Assembly: GCA_032158295.1 (NCBI GenBank)
Contig: CM063258.1
Coordinates: 13,491,703 to 13,555,702, forward strand
Direction: 5' to 3'
Length of the DNA: 64,000 nucleotides
DNA from: Pycnopodia helianthoides
Taxonomy: Eukaryota; Echinodermata; Asteroidea; Forcipulatida; Asteriidae
Shown here: positions 1 through 9,689 of the stretch, piece after piece
How positions within the stretch are numbered: the stretch's first letter is position 1
How the letters are laid out: every line of letters begins with the position of its first letter
The notes under the pieces: model-generated
Told to the model about the DNA's origin: nothing
The model's input: the letters and a program-made list of their open reading frames with translations, nothing else
Databases searched by the model: none
Program-made: the position numbers and the translations under genes

Positions 1-452
1 CCAAACCCCTTCCTCTACCTTCTGGTGAAAGTTTTATTCTAAAAAAAAAAAATACATTTCCCATCGCTGCATTCCTTTTAGCTTCTACAAAGTTCACGCA
101 GAGACTCGGGGACATGTCCACCCACACACAGAGCTTAGAGAAACAAATGTTAGGGACCTGGTAAAACAAACACTGTTGGAAAAATATTACGGGCACATGC
201 TATCGTCAGCGTGGCATATCCAACTAAAGGCTATTTTGTGAAAATGAATCCATCATAAATCAACCTAATTTTGAGTTCATACACGGTTGACCAAGAGAGG
301 GGACAAACGGCAGTTGAGCATCGACCATGATTGCCAGAGCTCCTAGTGAAATGAAACTAAAATAATATGTGTGTCACGATCTACATATACTTGGATTCGT
401 AAAAAAACGGGCCTCATCATCCATGATTTATCAACAATCGAGATGAGCTTAT
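1..452. other. No recognised feature
   Basis: AT-rich single-copy-looking sequence with a short A run near 42-51. No convincing reading frame, repeat or RNA was seen. Confidence 0.5.
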
Positions 453-456
453 TTAA

Positions 457-937
457 AGCCACTGGGGTCGCTTTCACAAAACTCCTCCTAACTTAGAACT
501 AGTCCTAGACATTGCTAAGAGATAGGACTAGTCCTAAGTTAGGACCAGTACTTAGGACTAGTCCTATCTCTTAGCATTGCCTAGGACTAGTCCTAAGTTA
601 GGAAGAGTTTTGTGAAATCGACCCCTGGACACCTTTGGTAATTGTCAAAGACCAGTCTTCTCACTTGGTGTATCTCAACATATGCACAAAATAACAAACC
701 TGTGAAAATTTGAACCCAATTGGTCGTCGAAGTTGCGAGATAATAATGGAAGAAAAAACACCCTTGTCACATGAAGTTGTGTGCTTTCAGATGCTTGATT
801 TTGAGACCTCACGCATGAGGTCTCAAAATCAATTCAAATATTTTACTGGGAAATTACTTCTTTCTCAAAAACTACATTACTTCAGAGGGAGCCGTTTCTC
901 ACAATGTTTTATACTATCAATACGCACAAACCAGATT
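457..937 (+). mobile_element. TTAA-flanked MITE, interrupted and 3'-truncated
   Basis: The left end follows a TTAA at 453-456 and begins AGCCACT. After a 162-bp insertion (464-625) the same element resumes with GGACACCTTTGGTAATTG, which aligns column by column with the left end of the intact copy at 32534-32866. It carries a perfect 15-bp central hairpin (797-811 with 816-830). The right terminal repeat is missing beyond about 937. Short open frames inside it are not genes. The superfamily (piggyBac-like or Kolobok-like, both using TTAA targets) cannot be decided without a transposase. Confidence 0.7.
464..625. mobile_element. Palindromic MITE (GGGGTCG ends)
   Basis: The whole 162 bp is an inverted repeat: the left end GGGGTCGCTTTCACAAAAC matches the reverse complement of the right end, and inner blocks built on CTAGTCCTA repeat in both arms. 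A related copy lies at 12858-12996. It sits exactly between CACT and GGACAC of the surrounding TTAA MITE, so it is an insertion into it. The target duplication is short (1-4 bp) and ambiguous. Confidence 0.75.
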
Positions 938-1116
938 GCAGGATTGGATTGGTGGATTGTTATTTCTTATAACACGATCAAAGCAAATAAATGCCACATG
1001 AGTAGTTCATTTCTGGCTGTGAATAAAATCCATTCTTCCCCATTAAAAAACAAAACAAAAAACATTTGCTTTATTTTTCATACTCTTTGACAAGGCTCCT
1101 CAAAAATGATTGCCTG

Positions 1117-1446
1117 GATAGTGTCGTGGCCAAGAGCACCAGACTCAAGCTCTGGTTGTTTCTGATCAGCAGAGTGTGGGTTCGAGTCCTGGTCATGACA
1201 CCTGTGTCCTTGAGCATGATATTTTACCATAATTGCTTTGTCCTTTGGATGTCCAATGTAATAAAAGCAGTTGTGCACGTTAAAGAACCGCATAACACAT
1301 ACATTGGAAGGGTAGGGGTTAACCCCAGTGTTTCTGATTCACATAGCAAGCATCCTTGTTTACAGTTTTCCTCAGGCTTGCAAGCTACAATGATTAAGTT
1401 CACTTATAAGCCATCCTTGGTTTCATTACCAGAAAGTATATAATAA
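1117..1446 (+). mobile_element. SINE family B, tRNA-Leu-like head
   Basis: The head at 1122-1200 folds like a tRNA: a 7-bp acceptor stem (TGTCGTG with CATGACA), anticodon stem CCAGA/TCTGG around loop CTCAAGC (anticodon CAA, leucine-like), a long variable arm and B-box GGTTCGAGTCC. The D-loop is shortened, so it is not a working tRNA gene. It is followed by a body (about 1201-1446) whose last part recurs at 4089-4217 and, reversed, at 22305-22435. Confidence 0.8.
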
Positions 1447-2170
1447 AGTTTTTAAATCATTATTTCTCATGCATCGTACCCTTACTTATTACCACACTCC
1501 TTACACAATAACAGAAATGCCTTTTTCGGCCTACGCAAATTGATACTAACAAGTGACATTAGTTCATTCGTATTTATTTAGAGGAGGCCCAAAGTTATGA
1601 AAACCTCAGAAGGGAACCCCATGACGCCCCGCAGCATTCCTACAAGCCATGTCAGAGAAGAAGTCTACAACATTGTGCAAAAGGAAGAAAAAAAGCACAT
1701 CAGATTCCAGTCTGTTAGACTGTTCATCAATCAAACACACAAACTGAATGTCATTCATTACGGTTCATCAGTGCCGAGGTTCCACAGGCGTGGAACTCAA
1801 CGCAAAAAGTCACCCTGACAGTCTGACCAGGACTGCTTGCTGCCTCAAACCAGACACGCAACTGCTCACCTCTCCCCACTGAGCTCATGAATGGTTCCCT
1901 CACCCAGAATTTATTGAGAGGCAGGTGTATATGTTGCATTTTTTGTTCCGTGGAAAGTAAGATTCTAAAAGGATAAATTACGAAGGGGACAATGGAGGAG
2001 AAAGGTGTGGATTTGATGAGTGACTTAAGTGAAAATCTTTCGACTTGATTCTCAAGAGTTCAAACCAGATTGCAAAAGTAATTTAATTCAATCTATTCTT
2101 TTTTTAAAGTTGACACAACCCATAAAACATTATCATTTGTTTATTTATTCTTCTCATTAATTTTTGAATG
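1447..2170. other. No recognised feature
   Basis: Short open frames (for example around 1597-1818) have no recognisable product, splice context or family resemblance. Nothing else stands out. Confidence 0.5.
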
Positions 2171-2466
2171 TCAAGTAATAAACCACAAGGGAAACTGACT
2201 GGGTATAATTTTAAATAATTTGGGGTTGAACAAAGAAAACTTGACTAGAGCGGGATTTGAACCAAGGACCTCCGGATTAACATGTCGGCACTCTACCAAC
2301 TGAGCTATCAAGCCCTTTGTTGGCGGTCTCCCTACAAAGATATTGACAAATAGGGGAACTGACTACATAGGGCTAGATTGCTCAGTTGGTAGAGTGCCCG
2401 CACGTTAATCAGGAGGTCGTTGGTTAAAATTCCACTCTAGTCAATTTGACTTTGTTCAACCCCAAA
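2171..2466. mobile_element. Family A retroposon, inverted dimer with two tRNA-Asn-like modules
   Basis: A tRNA-like module reads on the minus strand at 2242-2315 and another on the plus strand at 2370-2443, facing away from each other across a short shared centre. Each has an A-box (TAGCTCAGTTGG type), an anticodon loop ATGTTAA or CGTTAAT (GTT, asparagine-like) and a B-box (GGTTCAAAT or a decayed form). The outer flanks (GGGGTTGAACAAAG and its complement CTTTGTTCAACCCC) also match. The left flank at 2171-2200 is shared with copies at 4503 and 32126. The modules are degenerate, so functional tRNA genes are unlikely. Confidence 0.8.
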
Positions 2467-3349
2467 CTAGTCTTGTTACAAATCCTAGAGCACTAGCACC
2501 GATAACAATGTTCAGTTAAGAATCAACCTCTTCTTTTGCGATCATTGCAGCTTATACTTGATTTTTATTTGTTTACTGTTGCAAGATCCATATCGCTGCA
2601 ATTTTACCTCTCTCGCACACTGTCTCAGTCGTTGTGGCATCACTACTTGATGTAAGATGCAAATGCCTCCGGACGTGGCAAACAAATTTAAACCCAAAGT
2701 CATGAATTCCTAAATTTTGAACTGCTTCATCAGCATGGGTAGACGTTTTAACCAACGGACACAAAAAAAAAACATTCCTGTCAATCACAAATCAGAATGT
2801 AAGCTTAGAATCGAGGAAGTCAGTTCCGAGTCCCAGACCAAGGATCAGCTGAATGTTTTTGTGGGTCATCCTACCCCAAGGCCACCTACGTATTAATTGG
2901 CGTATGAGAATGGCACTACACCCCCTCGGGAGAAAACAATACCTTCTCCGCAAAAGAGCGACCGTCATCTCACCTCCGATTGGTTGAATGTGGGTTCTCG
3001 CTTATTTGCATAAGTCAGAGATCTCCGAGCCTTTTTGGAGATAACCTAGATTGTGGTTGCATTTGTGGGTCGTTCTAACCTCCAGGCCCGCCCTGATATT
3101 GCGTTGTAGATTAATTTAAGAATTAGCGTTATGCACATGATCTGTGGCCCCCGTGTGGGTGTTTAACACATTGTAATTGAATACGGCATCATCATTTAGT
3201 GATAACATAATGGCTATCCACCAGAAGCAGGCCAGGCTTATTATTCAGGAGCTCAGTTACAAGGCTTCTTACCGTTGCACATTATGAAATACAGTTTTAA
3301 TATTTGATTGGAATGCTATAAATTAACCATTCAGGATAAATTATACAAC
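2467..3349. other. Unassigned; octamer and CCAAT-like motifs near 2980-3015
   Basis: No gene was recognised. Around 2978-3013 there is an inverted CCAAT motif (GATTGGTTGAA) and an octamer-like ATTTGCATAA about 20 bp apart. These motifs occur in some histone and snRNA promoters, but no such gene follows, so this is only a weak regulatory guess. Confidence 0.3.
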
Positions 3350-3418
3350 AACGTTGGAGCGTCTTGAGCATCACTGAGTGACAGATTTGAGCGCTCTATA
3401 AGAAGCCACTATTATTTC
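3350..3418 (+). mobile_element. SINE/LINE 3' tail fragment
   Basis: The motif with GAGCGCTCTATAAGAAGCC followed by ACTATTATT matches the tail at about 44195-44260. It is a fragment without a tRNA-like head. Confidence 0.6.
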
Positions 3419-3775
3419 CAAGTGATGAGGAATTGTTATCTCAAATCAACTGTCACATATTTGTCCGATTATTCGCTTGTCCGATCTTTCATGGAAGTCT
3501 TTCCCATACTGTATTGATTTTCCATCTTGCTTTCAATGACGATCATTTTTTTTAGTACAAAACAGAGGCTTGACTGGTGACAGGAGTAAGCAGTGTGTCA
3601 TGCCTATCGAGTCACTTTCCATGCAGGCACGTCTACTCTGTGATATAATGATAATGATAAACACTTCTGAAGTGCCGGTATCCGCCACAGACGGGCCGCT
3701 TATGGTGCTGACATTCGGTTTATTGTTTTTACGACAGGTATGGCAAGTTAGAAATATGAGATCCACCTTTATGAA

Positions 3776-4217
3776 GCACCTTGTCAAGGTTTTTACAAGG
3801 TGCTGTGGTGCTATCTATACAGCCAACATGCCGGGGCAAACCCCTTCTCTTAACGATATGTGTATTGGGTTACATTGTACAGCAAACGGGACCTGCGGCT
3901 TGAGGTCCCATCCGAAGAAGGTGAAGCAAAAACGATTAAAGGTCTTGCTCAAGGACACAAGTGGTCAAGACTGGGACTCGAACCTGCCCTGATTTGTCCT
4001 TTGGATGGGACAGTACGCCGTAGGTCCCGTGTACTAGGATTAGTAGTGCACATATTAAAGAAACCAGCCCATTTATTGTGGAAGCGTAGGGTTAACCCCG
4101 GTGTTTCTGGTTCACATAGCAAGCACCCTCGTTAACAGGTTTCCTCAGGCTTCCCAACTACAGCGATTAAGTTCACTTATGAGGCATCCTTGGTTTCATT
4201 GCCAGAAATATGTAATA
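3776..4217. mobile_element. Chimeric SINE B: minus-strand copy fused to plus-strand fragment
   Basis: 3776 to about 3993 is a minus-strand family B copy: body (ACCTTGT...CAAACCCCTTCTC), the SINE core, then part of the tRNA-Leu-like head (GACTGGGACTCGAACC). At about 3990-3996 the sequence switches to a plus-strand family B fragment which continues to 4217 with the same end as 1305-1446. A short (AAT)n run follows (4214-4232). Confidence 0.65.
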
Positions 4218-4502
4218 ATAATAATAATATTAATCTTAGAGTGTATGGAAACATTCCGATGGTGCACCAAGACAAGGCAACAGAGCCTTTAGTGTTGACT
4301 AGGAGCAATGGGCCTGTGATTAATAGCGTGCCTGTTCCTTCGTTTCTTTAGGAGAGACCTATAACCCTTAACTCTTGGATGAGGCAGTCATACAAGAATG
4401 ACAGCTTCACAAAGGCATGCATGAGTAGAAAGATCAATGTGTACTCGAGCAAGATTAATAAAAGCTTTCAATTGTGAATTTAGCTGACAGCTCACAACAT
4501 TC

Positions 4503-4925
4503 AAGTAATAAACCACAAGGGAAAACTAACTGGTCAAATTTGGGGTTGAACAAAGAAAAATTGACTAGAGCGGGATTTGAACCGACGAGCTCCGGATTAA
4601 CATGCCGGCGCTCTACCAACTGAGCTATCTAGCCCTATGTTGGCCGGCTCCCTATTTTTTAAATATCCTTGTTCAAGGGTGCAAGTCAGAAGCCATACAA
4701 CGTTTAACTGCCAACTGAGCTATCTAGCCCTATGTTGGCCGGCTCCCTATTTTGTCAACATCTTGGTTCGAGGGTGTAAGTCAGAAGCCATACAACGTTT
4801 AACTGCCAACTGAGCTATCTAGCCCTATGTTGGTGGTCTCCCTATTTTGTCAACATCTTTGTTCGAGGTGTAAGTCAGAAGCATTAGAACGTTTAACTGC
4901 TGCGTAGCCAGGATCACACCAACAG
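4503..4925 (+). mobile_element. Family A retroposon with tandemly triplicated body
   Basis: The leading block AAGTAATAAACCACAAGGG is followed by a minus-strand tRNA-Asn-like module (4562-4635) and then three tandem copies of a 94-95-bp segment starting at 4617, 4711 and 4806. Each repeat starts inside the tRNA-like D-arm (CCAACTGAGCTATCTAGCCC) and runs to GTTTAACTG. After the third copy the usual downstream sequence (GTAGCCAGGATCACACC) resumes. Confidence 0.75.
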
Positions 4926-5356
4926 TGTCACAATTTATTATCTGTTATAGATAAGGGCAATAGACTGAACGGCCAACACATAAACGTGAGTTATTAGCAG
5001 TGCAAATAGCAACATCAAGCAAACATCGCCCATGCTGGACGGATCTGTCAAATTTTGGGACATAAAAGAGCAAAGTGCTTGCCATTGACGATGTAAAAGA
5101 CTGTGTTTCACAATGTATTGAAGTGCATGAATGGGCAAAGCTAATTAATCATGTTCTGATTGGCCGAAATGTGGCCAACCACAAACAAAGACCAGCTGGG
5201 TTTCAAACGTCCATTCTTGCACTGAAGTAATGAAGAAGACAACAAAATATGACTGGGTTTGTTGTTGTTTATAGTCATACATCACACCAGAATGTGGCTT
5301 CAATCTCCTGAGTGCAAGTGTAAAAAAGCAACAAGGAACAAATGCAGGTATTTTGG
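4926..5356. other. No recognised feature
   Basis: No convincing frame or repeat was found. Short frames on both strands look random. Confidence 0.5.
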
Positions 5357-5361
5357 TGGAA

Positions 5362-5787
5362 CAGGGCTTGAATTTAGGGGGGAAATCCACAAGACCACTG
5401 GGCTTTTTGCTCAAAATGTTTACTGGACCAGAATTGTTTTTACAAGACCAGAATCAAACTGAGAAAAGAAAAAAAATCCTGGCACAGTTCAACATGTTTT
5501 TTATTTAAACAAGCGCTAAGACATGTAAGAGAAGATTGACCTCATTTGTCTTTATGGGTATTAAGTATACTTCATTACTCAACAGAGTTGAAAGTTATTT
5601 TATCCGGGTCAAAGTCAACATTTGAACTAAGTCCTTGTTTTGTTCAGGATATTACACGGAGTGAGGTACTATTATTCAACTGAAAAACACAAGACCGCCG
5701 GACAATTGTCCGGTCATGAGTTTACTGGCCCGACACTAAAACTTCCGGCCATGGGGGCCTGTGGTCCAGTGTAAAATTGGAGCCCTG
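5362..5787 (+). mobile_element. CAGGG-ended MITE, 5-bp TSD
   Basis: Begins CAGGGCTTGAATTT and ends AAAATTGGAGCCCTG, a short imperfect terminal inverted repeat. It is flanked by a perfect 5-bp duplication TGGAA (5357-5361 and 5788-5792). Related copies lie at 9690-10366 (reverse) and 39440-39842. Ends and duplication length would fit a 5-bp-TSD hAT group, which is an inference. It carries no transposase frame. Confidence 0.75.
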
Positions 5788-5792
5788 TGGAA

Positions 5793-6669
5793 TTGTCTAC
5801 AGTGTCCTCCACGCTATGCAGAGAGACAAGCCAGGTAAACCGTTTTCCTTCTTGAGGGATATCAAGAACAAATAAACACACTGGTGGGTACGTCGTCGTC
5901 GTTCTTTTTTTTTGATAAGCTCTTGGAATATCTCTTTCTTGTACAAAGAATCCCTAAGGAGTTACTTCCTTTTATTTCCGAGTTTATTTCCAGGTCGGAT
6001 GAAGCGACCCCACACACTCTACTCGTACTCCCCCCTGAGTGGACTAGGTCATTTGCCAATTATTCCACGGGACAGTGACCAGATCATTTCACAAATGGGA
6101 GACACGCGGGGGGGATCGTGGAGAAGCGCGATTGTCAGTCAAGCGTAGTGCCATCTTCAACAAGACTCATGTGGGGGGGGGGGAGGGAGTAGTAGCTAGG
6201 CTGGGAAGGGGGATCAATGTGGTAACCTTGCCACAGGAATTGACAGTGAGGAGAAAAAAAATGCCTAATGCTTCCTTAGAATTGCTGTACGGTGAATGGA
6301 AACAACAACTGAACAATTCAAAATGACATGATGAACAGAAACATTGCTATCTTGAGTAATTCCCCTATTTTCTTCTTCACTTGTTCATCAGGAAGGAATT
6401 GTTTGCATAATATTCACATAATTTTCAGTATTAAAATGATTGAATTGACACCTTTTCGAAAATTGTGTTCAAAATCGCCTATGAGAAATAATCCCTCACC
6501 AAAACACTTTATATGCCGCTTTCCCCAAAAGCATGAAATATTATATTATATCATGTCTGAGTTTCTCAAAAAATTAAGTTTCAGAAAAAATGGATGGTTA
6601 GAAAGATGGCACTCTTTAAAGGGAAAGTAGCTTCGTGGCACCCTTTAAAGGTATTGTCAAATCTATTAC
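5793..6669. other. No recognised feature; G run
   Basis: Contains a T run (about 5905) and a G run (about 6172-6184). Several short overlapping open frames lack any recognisable domain. Confidence 0.5.
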
Positions 6670-7467
6670 ATCATGTGTTTGTTACATCCAGGCTGGAATG
6701 CTTTATGGTATCAACAACAAGTTCATAAAAAAAACTACAATAATGTTGGAATGCTGCTACTCGCGTATTATCAAATACCTTAAAACATGATCACATTGTG
6801 GCTTGTCAGGCTGAGAGGTCTAGTTCACCGGACCCAAGCTCTGGTGTTATTAGCAGCAGAGTGTGGGGTTCGAATCCCGGTCATGACACTTTCGTAGGAT
6901 TCTCACTCAAGAGTCTGCCTCTATCTGTATTCATGCGTTCATTACATCCAGGCTGGATGATGGAAATTCATTGGCATCAACAACAAGTTCATCAAAAAAA
7001 AACTACAATATGTTCAGAATGCTGCTTCTGGCGTATATTATCATAAACCAGTAAACATTATCACATCACCCCCCCCCCCTTAAACAACTTCACTAGTTTC
7101 TAGTCTGTCAAACAATTATAAATAATATTGCTCACATGGAAAGCCATGAGTAACAAGACACCACCATATCTCAAGGAATTTGTCCCTTTATACTTCAGCG
7201 GACATTTTCAAGAGCATGCTTAAAATGAATTTGTTCGGCATTGCTTATGACTGACTCTATATTGTGTTTACCCACTTGTTTCTGTTAGTGTGCAGATCTC
7301 TATTTACTTTAATGTGCTCTTAATTACATCTCCTGTATACTTTGATTATCTAAGTATCTTGTAATGTAGGCTTTTCTTTAAATTTTCTTCTTTTTTTCCA
7401 GCGCCTCAGAATATATTGGGTCATATATAATTGGCCTTTAAAAATTTTTGTATTATTATTATAATTA
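6670..7467 (+). pseudogene. CR1/L2-like LINE remnant (reverse transcriptase C-terminal part and tail)
   Basis: A frame at about 6973-7038 reads KFIKKKLQYVQNAASGV, and after frameshifts a frame at 7128-7193 reads KTPPYLKEFVPLY. Both are typical of the C-terminal part of CR1/L2/Rex-type reverse transcriptases (SRLDYCNS, KLQxVQNAAAR and APPYLxxL motifs). A decayed copy of the first segment also lies at about 6675-6795, 260 bp upstream, so the fragment is partly duplicated around a SINE head. The 3' end is GCGCCTCAG followed by an ATT-rich tail (7398-7467), as in CR1/L2 elements. It has stops and frameshifts and is dead. Confidence 0.75.
6796..6889 (+). mobile_element. SINE B head fragment (tRNA-Leu-like)
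   Basis: The segment GGACCCAAGCTCTGG, a variable arm and GGTTCGAATCC, ending in CATGACA, matches the tRNA-Leu-like heads at 1122 and 29532. The body is missing. It sits between the two partial copies of the LINE fragment. Confidence 0.7.
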
Positions 7468-7469
7468 TC

Positions 7470-7735
7470 CATACTGTTTTAATTTTTTACACTAACACCG
7501 ATGCAAAGCACCTTATACTCAGAACTTTCCAGAGTCCTGTGAAAAAAAATTATCCACAGGTATGTTACTCGGGTGGGATTCGAACCTGCGACCTTTGCCA
7601 TCCTAGGGCAGATGTCTTACCAGCTAGACCACCGTGATTGCCCGGGTAACAAAAGGCAGTTCGAATCCAATATTTTAGCAGTGGGTACCTAGCCAACCGA
7701 ACCAGCCTAAACGCCAGACCAAATTCATGATCTCT
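7470..7735 (-). mobile_element. SINE family C, 3'-shortened
   Basis: The minus-strand tRNA-like module (7566-7644) has A-box GTGGTCTAGCTGG and B-box GGTTCGAATCC. The leader recurs in other copies (AGCAGTGGGTACC at 7678-7690 on the plus strand). The far end seen in other copies (GATGTTAAATTTGCAT) is missing. Confidence 0.75.
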
Positions 7736-7745
7736 TATTGACATT

Positions 7746-8150
7746 TGTGACATTCACACTTCCATTATCCACTTTCCCTCAGAATCCACTGTATTCGGAA
7801 AGTGGGACGGTAGCACCTTTAAAAACAAAAAGTACACGGTTGGCATTTCTTTCAGGAGCAAATCCGGGGGAGATTATAATCAGCACTGATATGGGACTAC
7901 TGCAGGGGGGTCTAAAGACAAAATAATTAAAGTCAGTCATCTGTGATCATCTGAGCAGGATCTGAAGTGCACCGATGAGTAGGAAATTATAACCGGGGCA
8001 AAATGATCTGGGAAAAGAAGAAAAAAAATCATCTAAATGCTGAGGTCTCTCACTGGAAAATTAAATTAAAGATATGCCTATGGGTGCACCTGTTTGTGCT
8101 TTGTGCTGGCGTCTATACCATGACCCATTCGGGGTTGTTTTGGGTATTAC
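7746..8150. other. No recognised feature
   Basis: May include decayed upstream sequence of the RTE-like LINE that follows, but nothing readable remains. Confidence 0.4.
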
Positions 8151-8782
8151 AGATAGAGGAAGTGGACAACTACGAATACCTCGGCCGAACACTGAAAATG
8201 GAGGATTCTATCAAAGGAAGAATAGTGAGTAGGATCAAGGGGGAATAAAGTGTTTTGGGAATATGCCCATCGAATTACTAACTGACAAGGAAATACCGAT
8301 GTCACTTTGAAGGAGAATATATAATCAGTGCATCCTGGCAACAATGCCATACAAGGGGCAGAGACATGGTCAACAACCAAAGAGATGGAACACAAATTAC
8401 TATCAACACACAGAGCTAGGAAAGGGGGTGCTCAGACTAACATACGCAACCAAGTTAAGACATACCATCATCAGGCATAAAAACTAAGATCAACAACACA
8501 TCATGGGGAAGATCAAGGAATGAAATGGAGATGGGTAGGAGACTTAATCATGAAGACATGACAACAGGTGGACCAAGAGGCCAAGATGGCGGCCTAGAAA
8601 TGGAAAAAAGAAGAAGCGGAATACACAGTTGAAGATGGAGAGACGAAATCCAAACATACACCAACACGACACCTTGGGCCAGAATAGCAAGGAGGAGAAG
8701 AGAATGGAAATTGCATGAGGAGGGCTTCATCCAGCAATGGACAAACACAGCCTGATGATGATGATGATGATGATGGTGATGA
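8151..8782 (+). pseudogene. RTE-like LINE remnant (reverse transcriptase C-terminus)
   Basis: Three in-order reading-frame pieces match the end of RTE-type reverse transcriptases: VDNYEYLGRTLKMED (from about 8162), GAETWSTTKEMEHKLL (from 8355) and, from 8636, WRDEIQTYTN...FIQQWTNTA ending in a TGA at 8753. That last piece corresponds to the family's usual WxDD...W...WxxLGEAFVQQW end. The pieces lie in different frames with stops between them. The (ATG)n microsatellite directly after the stop (8753-8782) is the tail expected for RTE elements. The 5' part including the catalytic core is absent. Confidence 0.85.
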
Positions 8783-9684
8783 CTGCAACCTCTCTCTGTT
8801 CTCCACCACCAACTGAGTATCGGCCGCCCCCGGGGCCTGTCCACTCTTTGGTTTAGAATCATGCCAGAACTACCATTAAAGTCTGCAGTTCACAGAATGA
8901 AGTGTGTACAAAAAAGGGCGAAATCAAAGTCTCATCGTGGTTTTAGCCAACATATTTTTGTTAGTTATGTTGTGGTGTGTTTTTTTTTGCTGGCGTGAAG
9001 CAGAACAACCTCTGACCTGATGAAAGTCGGCGCACTTTGGACTTTGCTTTGACCTTGAGAAAGAAAAGACTGTACCGCCACGGGGCTCCAGCAAGACGAG
9101 TAAGAAAAACAAAAAGGGGCAAATTTACGTTTTGACTCGGTCGGGCGAGTACTTACAGACCAAATACTAATCATCACGGCTCACGCCCCAGAATGACCGC
9201 CTTTTGTCAAGACTCCCCTGAAGATCAATGAGGGTTCCCCCCCGTGTGTAATCATGAATTGGAAGGCTTGATTGAGTGAGCAAGGAAGGGCTGATTGCCC
9301 ACGGTCGGATCTGTACAACAACGGAGCGGGGGGGGGGGGGGGGAGGGGGGATGTAGTCTGCGTGAGCAGGTGGAGCTTTTCTCAAAGGACAGATCCCTTT
9401 TGACCGTGGCCATGACGGCTATTTCCTCTAGGTCACTGTATTATTGGGTCAATTATGGAAACGGAGGCGAATTAAACAAGGTTAAAAACTAACCCCCCAT
9501 AAAAGAGCACTTGATTTAGTGTTACAAGTTTATAAGAGTCCGTCATAATAACACTCCTAGGACATGCTGTTTGGTTTTTCTGTTGGAATATATTGCCTCA
9601 AAAATGTTGTTATGGTTTCAGGAAGTTTCATCTGAGTTCATGTTTTCTTATATTATTTTCCTGATAACTTTGGTAATGAGCAGA
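8783..9684. other. No recognised feature; long G run at about 9328-9347
   Basis: A G-rich homopolymer run lies in otherwise ordinary sequence. Short open frames on both strands have no recognisable product. Confidence 0.5.
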
Positions 9685-9689
9685 TGCAG

